From CAVVFX01 sp963747535 (GTDB lineage Bacteria > Acidobacteriota > Terriglobia > Bryobacterales > Bryobacteraceae): a stretch of 64,000 bases of DNA. The position numbers and the translations under genes are program-made. Location: positions 310,001 to 374,000 of the forward strand of contig CAVVFX010000023.1 of the NCBI GenBank assembly GCA_963747535.1, given 5' to 3'. The notes under the pieces are model-generated. The model ran no database searches and was not told where the DNA came from. It was given only the letters and a program-made list of their open reading frames with translations. This document shows positions 33,610 through 43,061 of the stretch, piece by piece (positions within the stretch are counted from its first letter, which is position 1; every line of letters starts with the position of its first letter).

Positions 33610-36600
33610 CTACCAGTACAGCTTCAGCGCCAACTGCATCTGGCGCGGAGAGTTGGACTGGCTGGTCACCAAGCCGAAGGAGTTGCTATTCAGGTTCGTG
33701 TTCGGCGACCCGAATACGGTGCGGTTAAACAGATTAAAGGCCTCGGCGCGGAAATCCAAGCGAAAGCGCTCCGATATTTGGAAGCTCTTACCGAGGCTGA
33801 CGTTCTCGTTCAGGTTCGGGAACTGGCGGACCAGCGGATTAAAGCGTGTCGCGCTACCCAGCAGCCCGGGCGTCTGTACCGGAAACGCCGAGGCTGCGAG
33901 ATAGGGCTCCTTATTCGGATCGAAGCTGCCCGTCCAGGACGCTTTCCAATTGTAGGTCGTAATGATCGGCCGGTTCACGCCGTTAAAGATGTTCAACGGA
34001 GCGTTGCGCGTAACGCCAATGGGGAAACCCGAGGAATAGACCTGAATCGCTGTAATGCGCCACCCGCCCAGCGACCGGGCGGCGAAGCCGTGATTGAGCC
34101 AGCGACGTCCACGGCCGAAGGGCAGATCGTAAATAGTGTTCAGCTTTGCCACGTGGGTCTGGTCATAGGCGCCGATGGATTTTTCCAGGCGGCGGTTGCC
34201 CTGGTCTTCGGCGTATCCGGCATTAGCGTAGTACGTGTCAGAGTCGGTCAGCAGCTTCGAGAAGACATAGCTCCACTGCATCGTCAGGCCCTTCGACAAT
34301 CGCCGGTCCAGCTTCAAGACCATCGCATTGTACGTCGAGTGGCCGCTCCTGTCGCCGCTCTGGCTGGTATCGATCGTCAGGTACTGCGGAAAGGGCCGCA
34401 GGGCCTGGCCGACGCTCATGGTCCTTTGTACCGTCGGGTTGGTGAAATTGGGGTATGGAATCGCGATTCCCGCGGCCTGCGCCGCAGCCGAAGTGATGCT
34501 CGAGTTCAGAAGATTCACGGTAGCCGCGGCGCCGAGGTGCGAGATCAGCCCATTCACCACTGACATCGGGACCTGGTTGATGTTAAGCAGCCCAGTCTGC
34601 AGGTGCGCGCCGTCGGTGGCGTTGTAATCGGCCTCCAGGATTGTGTTGGCCGAAATCTCGCGCTGGACCGAGAACGTATACGCCAGGATCTCGGGCATGC
34701 GCGTGGCGTCACTGCCGTTCCAGTAATTCGTGTTGTTGTTGTTATCGAAGGCCGGGTTGAGCTGCGGCGGCAGAGGATATGGAGGCAGCCCGACGTCCCA
34801 GTTGAAGGCCGGCGTGATCCCCTGATTAGTAGAGGCGAAGGCATACTGCCCGATGTAGCCGTCGTAGTGCGTAGTGCCGGAAACCACCGTCGAGCGGGCG
34901 AACGTGCGGGCCGCGCCGGCGCGGATGGTGGTTTTGGAGTCGAGAGCGTATGCCAAGCCGAGCCGCGGGCCCCAGCCACCATAAAAGCCAGGCACCAGGT
35001 ACTTCGCTCCCACGCGGCCCGGCCCATAGCCCACAAACTGTAGAGCGCCGGGATAGCCGTTCACCGCTGGATTCGGCAGCGTCGGATTGAAGTCCTCGTA
35101 TTCCTGCGAGGGCTGGTAGGGTGGACGGGTCAGCTCGTAACGCAAGCCCAGGTTCAATGTGAGCCGCTTATTCACGTGCCAGTCGTCCTGCGCGTAGGCT
35201 GCGTGATAGTCGTAGATCTGGGGCAGGTTACGGATGGTCTCAGTGGCGCCGGTATCCGCCAGGCCCAGAAGATACGAGGCGAAGGAACTGCCGCTGGTGG
35301 CCGAGGTTGCGCCGGGCACCGCCGTCTCCAGGAAGCTGAAACCGGCGTTTCCGGAAATGTTCTGCTGGCCGAATCCAGCCGCGTGCGGACTCTGAAAATC
35401 GTAGCCGAATTTCATGGTGTGGGCCCCGTGAATAAAGCTCAAATCTTCCCGTATCGCCCACATCGGCTGTGATGTGCCGTTGTCCGCCGTGGCACCCCAG
35501 CCGGTGAATTCAGTAAAGGTCACATTCGGATAATTCGTGTTGCAATCCACCACATTGGGAATGCAAATCTTGCTCTTCCAATTCTTACCCACGTTGGGCG
35601 AATAGGCATCCTTGTAAAACTTGTTGCCTCCCACCGAGAAATGGCTCAGCAGGCGCGGAGAGATGGTCCAATCGTAGGTCATCCGGTAGTCGGACGCATC
35701 ATAACTGGTGTACTGTCCGTTCCACAGCGGCAGAGGAAGGCCAGGAGGACCGCTGGGGCCCGGTTCGCTAATGTAACTCGACCGGTTGTAAAAGAACGCC
35801 ACGTGGTGGTTGAAGCCGAAGTTCTGGTCAATTTTGACGCTGCCTTTATCAGTCGGCGAGGTGAGCGTTCCATTGTTGACGATATAGTTATTCCGCACCC
35901 AATTGGGCGAGCCGGGCACAAGCCCGGGCCGATTGGGCGCCACCTGCGGCGCGAGGGCAAGCATTTCCTTGGTAATGGTGCTGAAACGGCTCAGCGGAAT
36001 CTGATTGTTCGGGAACACCTGGCGCGTATAACCGCCGGAAGCGTTGGGCTGGGTGGTGGCCGGATCGTAGATGGGGATCAAAGCACCGCTCTGGCTGACC
36101 AGCTTCGAGAAATCGCCCTGGTACATCTCCGGTGTGGGTACGCTCAGAATGCTGCCGTTCTGGCCAAGCCGATTGCGGAATCCCTCATAAGCCACAAAGA
36201 AAAAGGTCCGGTTACGGCCCTGATATACCTTCGGAATCCAGACGGGTCCGCCGGCCGTGGCGCCGAAATCATTCTGCTTGTAGATGGAGCGGGTGGGAGC
36301 GAAAAAGCCTCGTGCATCGAAATCGTCATTGCGGAGAAAGTCGTATGCCACGCCGTGATACTGGTTGGTTCCGGATTTGGAAACAAAAGTGATCACGCCG
36401 CCGCCGGCCTGGCCGAATTCGGCCTTGAACCCGTTAGTATCTACGCTGAATTCGGTGATGGATTCCACCGAGGGCGCGAGATACGAGGTCTCGCCGGCGT
36501 CGGAAGACCGATTGGTGTTCACCAGCATGCCATCCAGCGTGGCGGACCAACTGGCGGCCTGGCCTCCGCCGAGCGAGAGAGCCGTGCCGCTCCCCTTGGA

Positions 36601-37083
36601 TTCCGCCGTTACCGCAACCAGGTCATAAGGGCTGCGCATCGCGCCGCCGACTACCAGCGGGAGTTGGTCCACCATCATGTTCTGCACGGCCGTCGAGACT
36701 TTGGCGTTCTCCGTTTGCAACTGTACCGCGGTAGCTGTCACCTCCACGCTTTCGCCCACCGTTCCGAGTTCGAGCCGGGCATCCACACGCGCAGTGGAGC
36801 CGGCGGTGAGGGTGACGCCGTTCTCGGTGAAGCGCTTGAAACCGCTCGTCGAGATCTCGATGCGATAGACGCCCGGCACCAGGTTGGCCGCGTTGTATTC
36901 GCCGGCGCTGGTCGTGGTGACGTGCTCGGGCACATTGGTGGCCGTGTTGGTGATGACCACCGCAACATTAGGCACTACCGCGCCGGTAGAATCGGTCACC
37001 AACCCGGTGATGTTACCGCGCTCGGATTGAGCGACTAGCGCAGCGCAAAACAGGAGCAAGCTACAAAAAACGCGGAATCGCAT
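33610..37083 (-). CDS. TonB-dependent receptor-like outer membrane protein (Oar-type)
   Basis: 1157 residues from the ATG at 37083, which has a perfect AGGAGG 6 nt upstream; a longer frame to 37209 is not needed. Signal peptide (~1-20), then a carboxypeptidase-regulatory-like beta-sandwich (GNITGLVTDSTGAVVPNVAV, ~25-110), a plug-like region (LPLVVGGAMRSPYDL..., GGGVITFVSKSGTNQYHG), and a long beta-barrel ending in MQLALKLYW with a C-terminal aromatic residue. Acidobacteria have many paralogues of this type, thought to bring polymers or large substrates across the outer membrane. The ligand is unknown. Confidence 0.92.
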   Translation of the reverse strand: MRFRVFCSLLLFCAALVAQSERGNITGLVTDSTGAVVPNVAVVITNTATNVPEHVTTTSAGEYNAANLVPGVYRIEISTSGFKRFTENGVTLTAGSTARVDARLELGTVGESVEVTATAVQLQTENAKVSTAVQNMMVDQLPLVVGGAMRSPYDLVAVTAESKGSGTALSLGGGQAASWSATLDGMLVNTNRSSDAGETSYLAPSVESITEFSVDTNGFKAEFGQAGGGVITFVSKSGTNQYHGVAYDFLRNDDFDARGFFAPTRSIYKQNDFGATAGGPVWIPKVYQGRNRTFFFVAYEGFRNRLGQNGSILSVPTPEMYQGDFSKLVSQSGALIPIYDPATTQPNASGGYTRQVFPNNQIPLSRFSTITKEMLALAPQVAPNRPGLVPGSPNWVRNNYIVNNGTLTSPTDKGSVKIDQNFGFNHHVAFFYNRSSYISEPGPSGPPGLPLPLWNGQYTSYDASDYRMTYDWTISPRLLSHFSVGGNKFYKDAYSPNVGKNWKSKICIPNVVDCNTNYPNVTFTEFTGWGATADNGTSQPMWAIREDLSFIHGAHTMKFGYDFQSPHAAGFGQQNISGNAGFSFLETAVPGATSATSGSSFASYLLGLADTGATETIRNLPQIYDYHAAYAQDDWHVNKRLTLNLGLRYELTRPPYQPSQEYEDFNPTLPNPAVNGYPGALQFVGYGPGRVGAKYLVPGFYGGWGPRLGLAYALDSKTTIRAGAARTFARSTVVSGTTHYDGYIGQYAFASTNQGITPAFNWDVGLPPYPLPPQLNPAFDNNNNTNYWNGSDATRMPEILAYTFSVQREISANTILEADYNATDGAHLQTGLLNINQVPMSVVNGLISHLGAAATVNLLNSSITSAAAQAAGIAIPYPNFTNPTVQRTMSVGQALRPFPQYLTIDTSQSGDRSGHSTYNAMVLKLDRRLSKGLTMQWSYVFSKLLTDSDTYYANAGYAEDQGNRRLEKSIGAYDQTHVAKLNTIYDLPFGRGRRWLNHGFAARSLGGWRITAIQVYSSGFPIGVTRNAPLNIFNGVNRPIITTYNWKASWTGSFDPNKEPYLAASAFPVQTPGLLGSATRFNPLVRQFPNLNENVSLGKSFQISERFRLDFRAEAFNLFNRTVFGSPNTNLNSNSFGLVTSQSNSPRQMQLALKLYW

Positions 37084-37745
37084 CTGGAACCTCCTCGCCT
37101 GTACAAAACAAAAACCGGATTGAAAGAGTATACACAAAAAGCCCGCTACGCGACATGAGGGTGATCGTTTGTGCTGATCGGTTCTCGTTGCAAGCCCCAG
37201 TCGCGTCAATTCGCCGTATTATGCCCTACTGTGGAAATGTCGATGGCAGTCCGGCCCAATCGCCGCACACTCGGACAAACCGATCCTGTCCCGCCACGAA
37301 TTTGCTAACTGTCCCCACGCAGGCTTCGAGGAGATTGAATGTTCGCAGCGCGTGAAGTTTGGCCTATTTCCCCAACGCGACATCAGGCCAAGTGGCGAAA
37401 CCCATATCAGCCGTTGGGCATTGGACGCTGAGTAAACGAAGCGGTTCCGTTGCGAACTTCCGGCCTACAAACTGGTAGGGTAGAAGTCCATGCCTTTCAC
37501 GCCCAACAATCCTTTCAAGGGGCGCCAGCACCCGGGAAGTGATCATTTCATGCGTGCGCTGGCAGCAGATTCACAACTGGCCACTCGTGCTGCGCTGAAT
37601 CCCTTGACCAAGAACTTCGCAACGAAACCCTAGTTTTCCCCCGAACGTCTGACCGACGGCATAACAGGCGGGACGTTTGGCTGATCTCCTTCGTTGCCAA
37701 TCCTGGTTGCGTGCCTCACAATTCAGGTACCCCTGAAGTCTCGGG
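37084..37745. other. Intergenic region with an IS fragment
   Basis: 662 bp. The left end holds the receptor gene's leader and promoter region (A/T-rich about 37110-37140, with TATACT on the minus strand). A probable transposase remnant lies at 37490-37633. Nothing else is recognisable. Confidence 0.5.
37490..37633 (+). pseudogene. 5' remnant of an IS6-like transposase
   Basis: The frame from the ATG at 37490 starts MPFTPNNPFKGRQHPG. A one-base shift then continues EVIISCVRWQQ, which together resemble the N-terminus of IS6-family transposases (NPFKGRHF-x-EIILLCVRWY). The similarity stops within about 30 codons and no other part of an IS is seen. Low-complexity chance similarity cannot be excluded. 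Confidence 0.35.
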
Positions 37746-38444
37746 TTACGAGCGGAACTTCCACAGAATCTGACGCAGGATCCCCAGCACCAGCGGCGCA
37801 TCCCGCGAAGTCAGATGGATGCGGCGTACAAACCTGCGCACCTTCAATTCAATCGACGTCGCCACAATCCGGTTGGTGTAGCCGGACTCGCGCAGGACCT
37901 CCAGCATCATGCGCGTAATCTGCTCGGCGTCCGAGCCCTCCACTGCTTTCGGACCCAGGGGCAACTCACCACCCGGCGCTTCGCGGACCAACTCGTACAA
38001 GCAGACCGCGACCGCTTGTCCCAGATTCATCGACGGCGTCTCCGGACTCGTTGGAATATGGACCAGATGGTGACAGAACGCTAACTCCTCATTGCTGAGT
38101 CCGAATTTTTCGGAGCCGAAGAGCAGCGCGACCGGTCCCTGATTCGCACGCACGACTGGCGCGGCCTCCGCCAGAGTCAGCAGCGGTTGCTGCAATTCAC
38201 GATGTCCGATGGCCGTAGTGCCAACTACCATCGTGCAGTCTTTGAGCGCGTCCGCGACATCACTGTGCAGTTCCGCTGATCGCAGTACTGGCGCTCCACC
38301 GACAGCCGAAACCGCCTCACGAAACGCCGGATCGTACGGGTTGACTACGCGCAGGTGCCTGAATCCAAAATTGCTGACCGCACGCGCCGCCGCCCCGATG
38401 TTCAGCGGGTTTCGAGGCTGGCAGAGAACGACCCGGAGGTCCAT
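37746..38444 (-). CDS. trmJ: TrmJ-type tRNA 2'-O-methyltransferase (SPOUT)
   Basis: 232 residues from the ATG at 38444, sharing one base with the aconitase stop (TGATG). SPOUT/TrmH-superfamily RNA methyltransferase: NIGAAARAVSNFG at the N-terminus, VVGTTAIGHRE, and the knot region LLFGSEKFGLSNEEL followed by PSMNLGQAVAV. Length and N-terminus match TrmJ, which methylates position 32 of tRNAs. A C-terminal helical tail (EQITRMMLEVLRESGYT) is typical. Translational coupling to aconitase is probably just operon convenience. Confidence 0.88.
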   Translation of the reverse strand: MDLRVVLCQPRNPLNIGAAARAVSNFGFRHLRVVNPYDPAFREAVSAVGGAPVLRSAELHSDVADALKDCTMVVGTTAIGHRELQQPLLTLAEAAPVVRANQGPVALLFGSEKFGLSNEELAFCHHLVHIPTSPETPSMNLGQAVAVCLYELVREAPGGELPLGPKAVEGSDAEQITRMMLEVLRESGYTNRIVATSIELKVRRFVRRIHLTSRDAPLVLGILRQILWKFRS

Positions 38445-41116
38445 CAACCCGCGAGTTGCCGCAGCACGAACGGCAAAATCCCGCCGTGACGGAAGTACTC
38501 GACTTCCTGCGGAGTGTCCACGCGAACCGTTACGCTAAATTCCGTGACCTTGCCGCCATCCGCGGTCGCCGAAACCCTCGCGATTTTTGCGCCGTCGCCT
38601 TCGAGCGCAGCCCGAATGCCCGTCACAGCGAACATTTCCTTGCCGGTGAGCTTGAGTGACGCAGCCGTGTCACCCGCCTGGAACTGCAGCGGCAGGACGC
38701 CCATCCCGACCAGGTTGGTGCGATGGATACGCTCGAAGCTTTCCGCAATTGCCGCTTTGACGCCGAGCAGCATCACGCCCTTCGCAGCCCAGTCGCGCGA
38801 AGAACCCGACCCGTATTCCTTGCCCGCAATGATCATCAGCGGCACGCCGTCCTGCTTATACCGGATCGACGCGTCATAGATGTACATCTGCTCACCATCC
38901 GGCAGGTGGACCGTCCATCCGCCTTCCGTCCCCGGCGCCATCTGATTGCGCAACCGGATGTTGGCCAGGGTCCCGCGCACCATCACCTCGTGATTCCCAC
39001 GCCGCGCGCCGTACGAGTTGAAATCCTTCGGCATCACTCCGAGCGAAGTGAGATACTTCCCGGCCGGGCTGTCCTTCGCGATGTTGCCCGCCGGCGAGAT
39101 GTGATCAGTGGTAACCGAATCGCCCAACAGCGCCAGCACGCGCATGCCGGCCAGGTCTTCGATAGCCTTGCCGGGATCGCTCATGTGTTCGAAATACGGC
39201 GGCTTCTTGATGTAAGTGGACTCTTCATCCCATTGGTACACGTTACCGGTCGGGACGTCGAGAGACTTCCAGGTTGCGTCGCCTTCCGCCGCAGTCTCGT
39301 ATTGCGAACGAAACATCTCGGCATCGATTGTCGACCGGATCGCAGACTGCACCTCTTCGGTCGATGGCCAGATCTCGCGCAGGTAGACCGGCTTGCCATC
39401 CTGATCGACACCGAGCGGATCGGCGGCCAGGTCGATGTCTACCGTACCAGCCAGCGCATACGCGACCACCAAGGGAGGCGACGCCAGATAATTGGCTTTG
39501 ACCAGCGGATTGATGCGGCCTTCGAAATTGCGATTGCCGCTCAACACCGCGGCCACCACGAGACTATCGGTCTGCACGGCGGTCGCGACGGCCTCCGGGA
39601 GCGGGCCGCTGTTGCCGATACAGGTGGTACAGCCGTAGCCCACCAGGTTGAAATTCAGTTTCTCGAGATACGGCGTCAGTCCCGCCTTGTCGAGGTACTC
39701 GGTGACCACCTTTGATCCCGGCGCCAGGCTGGTCTTGACCCATGGTTTGCTGGTCAAACCGCGCTCCACGGCTTTCTTCGCGAGAATGCCCGCGCCAATC
39801 ATTACGGACGGATTCGAAGTGTTGGTGCAACTGGTAATCGCGGCAATGACGACCGCGCCACCGCCGAATTCCACCGGATGCCCGTCGATTTCCGTCTTGC
39901 TGTGCTTCTTCGTCGCATCCTTAAAGCCAGCCGCAAAATTCTTCTTCACATCCGGCAACTCGACACGATCCTGCGGGCGCTTGGGTCCGGCCATTGAGGG
40001 CGTCACGGTTCCGAGATCGAGCTCGATGGAATCGGAGAAAAGCGGATCGCGCGTCTGGTCGGTGCGGAAGAGGCCTTGCTCTTTGCAATAGGCTTCGATC
40101 AGCTTGAGCAGTTGCGGATCGCGATTGCTGACCCGGAGATAGTTGAGCGTTTCGTCGTCGACCGGGAAGAAGCCGATGGTTGCGCCGTATTCCGGCGCCA
40201 TATTGGCGACCGTCGCGCGGTCGGCGAGGCTGAGCGAACTCAAGCCGATGCCATAGAATTCGACGAACTTGCCGACCACGCCCTTGGCGCGCAGCATCTG
40301 CGTGACCGTGAGGACCACATCGGTCGCGGTAACGCCTTCGCGCGGACGTCCGTGCAGCTTGAATCCGATGACCGGAGGAAGCAGCATGGAGATCGGCTGG
40401 CCCAGCATGCACGCTTCGGCTTCGATGCCGCCGACGCCCCAGCCTACCACTCCCAAACCGTTGATCATGGTGGTGTGAGAATCCGTGCCGACCACCGTGT
40501 CGGGATAGACTGTCGCACCGGTTCCGTTGGCCGCGCGAAATACGACCGGGGCAAGATACTCCAGGTTGACCTGATGCACGATGCCTGTGTCCGGCGGGAT
40601 GACGCGAAAATTCCGGAACGCGGTCTGGCCCCAGCGGAGGAGCATATACCGTTCTTTATTGCGCTGGAATTCGAGCAGCGCGTTGATGGAGAACGAATCC
40701 TTGCTGCCGAACGAATCCACTTGCACCGAGTGATCGATCACCAGATCGGCAGGGAGCAGCGGATTGGCGCGGGCCGGATCGGCGCCCATGGCGGCGAGCG
40801 CGTCGCGCATGGCGGCGAGGTCGACCACCGCAGGCACGCCGGTAAAATCCTGCAGCAGTACGCGCGCGGGCATGAAGTTGATCTCTTTCGGATTCGGTCC
40901 TCCGACGCCGCGCGCGACATAGTCGATGTCCGCGGCATGGACCTTGCGTCCATCCTCGCAGCGGACCAGGTTTTCGAGAAGAACCTTGGTGGAGAACGGC
41001 AGACGCGAAATATTGGCGACGCCTTTTTCTTCCAGCGTGGCAAGGCGGAAATAATGGTAGTCGGTGTCGCCGGCGCGTAAGGTCGCCGCGCAACCAAAGG
41101 AATTCACACTGTTCAT
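38444..41116 (-). CDS. acnA: Aconitate hydratase (AcnA type)
   Basis: 890 residues, full length. Isomerises citrate to isocitrate in the TCA cycle. Iron-sulfur ligands are visible in CTNTSNPSVMIGAG and YGCTTCIGNSG. Other motifs: TVVGTDSHTTMINGLGVVGWGVGGIEAE, GNRNFEGRI and GSSRDWAAKG. A start at 41116 gives the usual N-terminus (FGCAATLRAGDTDYHYFRL). Several long frames antisense to it are shadows. Confidence 0.96.
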   Translation of the reverse strand: MNSVNSFGCAATLRAGDTDYHYFRLATLEEKGVANISRLPFSTKVLLENLVRCEDGRKVHAADIDYVARGVGGPNPKEINFMPARVLLQDFTGVPAVVDLAAMRDALAAMGADPARANPLLPADLVIDHSVQVDSFGSKDSFSINALLEFQRNKERYMLLRWGQTAFRNFRVIPPDTGIVHQVNLEYLAPVVFRAANGTGATVYPDTVVGTDSHTTMINGLGVVGWGVGGIEAEACMLGQPISMLLPPVIGFKLHGRPREGVTATDVVLTVTQMLRAKGVVGKFVEFYGIGLSSLSLADRATVANMAPEYGATIGFFPVDDETLNYLRVSNRDPQLLKLIEAYCKEQGLFRTDQTRDPLFSDSIELDLGTVTPSMAGPKRPQDRVELPDVKKNFAAGFKDATKKHSKTEIDGHPVEFGGGAVVIAAITSCTNTSNPSVMIGAGILAKKAVERGLTSKPWVKTSLAPGSKVVTEYLDKAGLTPYLEKLNFNLVGYGCTTCIGNSGPLPEAVATAVQTDSLVVAAVLSGNRNFEGRINPLVKANYLASPPLVVAYALAGTVDIDLAADPLGVDQDGKPVYLREIWPSTEEVQSAIRSTIDAEMFRSQYETAAEGDATWKSLDVPTGNVYQWDEESTYIKKPPYFEHMSDPGKAIEDLAGMRVLALLGDSVTTDHISPAGNIAKDSPAGKYLTSLGVMPKDFNSYGARRGNHEVMVRGTLANIRLRNQMAPGTEGGWTVHLPDGEQMYIYDASIRYKQDGVPLMIIAGKEYGSGSSRDWAAKGVMLLGVKAAIAESFERIHRTNLVGMGVLPLQFQAGDTAASLKLTGKEMFAVTGIRAALEGDGAKIARVSATADGGKVTEFSVTVRVDTPQEVEYFRHGGILPFVLRQLAG

Positions 41117-41165
41117 GGGCTACCTTACAGTGTAACGTGGGGCGAGTGTGATACCAAAGATAGAC

Positions 41166-42002
41166 ATGCGCACCCTAATCTTGTTTCTCCTTATCTCGAT
41201 CCCGGCATTCGCCCAAAAGCCCACCATCTTCATCATCACCGACGGTGAGGGCGTGGACGGCATGTGCCGCCAAGACCAGGTCGAGCCCCCCAGCCAGGAA
41301 CTCAAACAAGCTCTCACCGGTGAAATCAACGCAGCCGTGGACGGCTTTCTTGACGGCGGCGCGGGAGAAGTGATCGTCTGGGATGGCCACGACGGCAGCC
41401 AGACGCTCTCCACTCTGACCATTCATCCCAAGGCCAAACTGGTAATTGGCGCAATTCCGCCCTCCATGTTGATGGACCGTCATTTCTCCGCCGTCGCGTA
41501 TATCGGGCAACACAGCAAGGCCAACATTCGCGGAGGCATCATGGCGCACAGCTACAGTTCGCTGGGAATTCAGAATATGCTGCTCAATGGTAAACCCGTC
41601 GGCGAGATCGATGTGATTGCGGCGATGGCAGGCCATTTCGGAACGCCGGTGATTATGCTGAGCGGCGACCAGGCTGCCGCCAACGAACTGCACGAAATCG
41701 TTCCGCAGGCCGAACTCGCGGTGGTCAAAGAAGGGCTCGCGCGCTATAGCTGCATCAGTTTGTCGGCTGAGGCGGCGCGCAACACCATTCGCGATGCCGC
41801 GCGCCGCAGTGTTTCGAAGATCGGTTCTATCAAGCCCTACACCGTTCCCGGACCCGTCACCCTCCAGATTGAGTACACCACGCGCAACTCACTCCCGATT
41901 GATTCAGAATCGCGCACTGGGGCTGAGGTCCTGGATGACCGCACCATCCGCTTTCGTGGAAAGGACATTCTGGAAGCCTGGCGTCTGTATCGCAGCCGGT
42001 GA
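41166..42002 (+). CDS. Secreted M55-family (DppA-like) aminopeptidase
   Basis: 278 residues from the ATG at 41166, chosen because it begins a clean signal peptide (MRTLILFLLISIPAFAQ). M55 D-aminopeptidase fold: the zinc-binding start TDGEGVDG (Asp26, Glu28), WDGHDGSQTL, the GQHSKA segment and HFGTPVIMLSGDQ are all visible. DppA of Bacillus is a self-compartmentalising D-aminopeptidase; a secreted homologue would act on D-amino-acid peptides such as cell-wall fragments. It diverges from acnA and converges on a secreted-protein gene. Confidence 0.88.
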   Translation: MRTLILFLLISIPAFAQKPTIFIITDGEGVDGMCRQDQVEPPSQELKQALTGEINAAVDGFLDGGAGEVIVWDGHDGSQTLSTLTIHPKAKLVIGAIPPSMLMDRHFSAVAYIGQHSKANIRGGIMAHSYSSLGIQNMLLNGKPVGEIDVIAAMAGHFGTPVIMLSGDQAAANELHEIVPQAELAVVKEGLARYSCISLSAEAARNTIRDAARRSVSKIGSIKPYTVPGPVTLQIEYTTRNSLPIDSESRTGAEVLDDRTIRFRGKDILEAWRLYRSR

Positions 42003-42030
42003 TTCCGGACTAAAGCCCGACGAGTACCGA

Positions 42031-42085
42031 AGCGGCTGCTGCGCAGCCTGGCAGACCACAAACAACGATGGTCTGCCCTATGGGG
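42031..42085 (+). repeat. REP-like palindromic repeat, copy 2
   Basis: A GCTGCTGCGCAGC hairpin is followed by GGCAGACCA (42050-42058), a 10-nt A-rich loop and the exact complement TGGTCTGCC (42069-42077). Lies between two convergent genes. Confidence 0.75.
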
Positions 42086-42109
42086 GAAATGGCCAGACTT
42101 CGATCTGTC

Positions 42110-43030
42110 TTATTGATGAAACTCGTACTTGAAGTTCGGGCCGCCGGTCTTGACACCTTCGTCCAGCTTGTAATCCGACGGAACCTGAAATAGCGAAATG
42201 TCGGGTTCCGTGCGGTTGAGGTTGGTGACCGTGTGAGTTGTCTGGCCCATCCGCGGGTCGTTGTGGACCGACTTCACTTCAATCTGCAGGTCCGGCGAAT
42301 ACCAGCGCTCCGAGGTGATCGTGATGGGACGGTCGTTGCCCATGGCGCCCGCTTCGATGGTGCTGGTTTCCCGCGATCCCGTGACGCTGACGCCCTCAAT
42401 CACATTGGCGCCAAGATCTTCGTGCTTCGCCGCGGCAACCGGGCCAAGGCGGACTGCCCGAATCGCCCTTGTCGTCTGAATCGCGCCTCCGTCCGCAGTT
42501 CTGTACTCGGCCTCGGCCTTCATCTTGGCCTCTGCAGCAGTGGCCATCGCGGCATTAGGAGGCAAGGGCGGCGGGGCCGGCATCTGATGCGCCACTTTGC
42601 TGAACGAGTCGAGCGTGTAGCTTGTTCCGGCAACCGGATCGGAGATCGTGATCATCGTGTGTGGCTGGGTTTCACCTTCGAGAACCGGAAGCGACATATC
42701 GCGCCGGGTGCGGCCCTGGCTGTCGCGATAAACGCGTGTGGTGGTGGTATTGGTAATCTTCGTGCCATCCGCGAGCGTCTGAACGGACTCCGTTTTCTCA
42801 TCGGCTGAATACGGCGCGCCAGTTACGGGGCGCCCGTTGAACGTATATTCCTGGGTGAAGAACCTGAAGTTCCCCGGCTGGCCGGAAAGTCCTACGACGC
42901 CGGCGGCTCCCTGGGCGATCATGACACCCTCGTCGTTAATCTTTCTGGTCATGATCACGTTTTCCTGTGCGAACAGACCTATGGCTGTCGCGGGGACTGC
43001 CAGTGTTGCGAAAATCGTTCTCGTTTTCAT
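42110..43030 (-). CDS. Secreted hypothetical protein in an ECF sigma operon
   Basis: 306 residues from the ATG at 43030 (AGAGGAAATT upstream). Signal peptide (~1-21, LFAQ), then a mostly beta, Thr-rich protein with a Pro-rich stretch (PAPPPLPPN) followed by an Ala-rich helix in the middle. Repeated strands such as TRVYRDSQGRTRRDMSL and ERWYSPDLQIEVKS recall surface or periplasmic acidobacterial proteins. No known domain recognised. It lies 31 bp after the anti-sigma gene, so it is probably co-transcribed; it may be the periplasmic sensor or effector of that module. Confidence 0.75.
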   Translation of the reverse strand: MKTRTIFATLAVPATAIGLFAQENVIMTRKINDEGVMIAQGAAGVVGLSGQPGNFRFFTQEYTFNGRPVTGAPYSADEKTESVQTLADGTKITNTTTTRVYRDSQGRTRRDMSLPVLEGETQPHTMITISDPVAGTSYTLDSFSKVAHQMPAPPPLPPNAAMATAAEAKMKAEAEYRTADGGAIQTTRAIRAVRLGPVAAAKHEDLGANVIEGVSVTGSRETSTIEAGAMGNDRPITITSERWYSPDLQIEVKSVHNDPRMGQTTHTVTNLNRTEPDISLFQVPSDYKLDEGVKTGGPNFKYEFHQ

Positions 43031-43061
43031 TAGAATTTCCTCTCTCGAAAAACTCCCCACC

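Noticed and set aside
33421..34563. 380-codon plus-strand frame at the end of the receptor gene
   Set aside because: Antisense to the conserved beta-barrel C-terminus; no independent support.
35641..37038. 465-codon frame antisense to the TonB-dependent receptor
   Set aside because: Lies wholly opposite a gene with clear domains; its translation has no recognisable motifs, and long antisense frames are expected in GC-rich coding DNA.
40076..41080. 334-codon frame antisense to aconitase
   Set aside because: Shadow of the acnA reading frame with no motif and no ribosome site.
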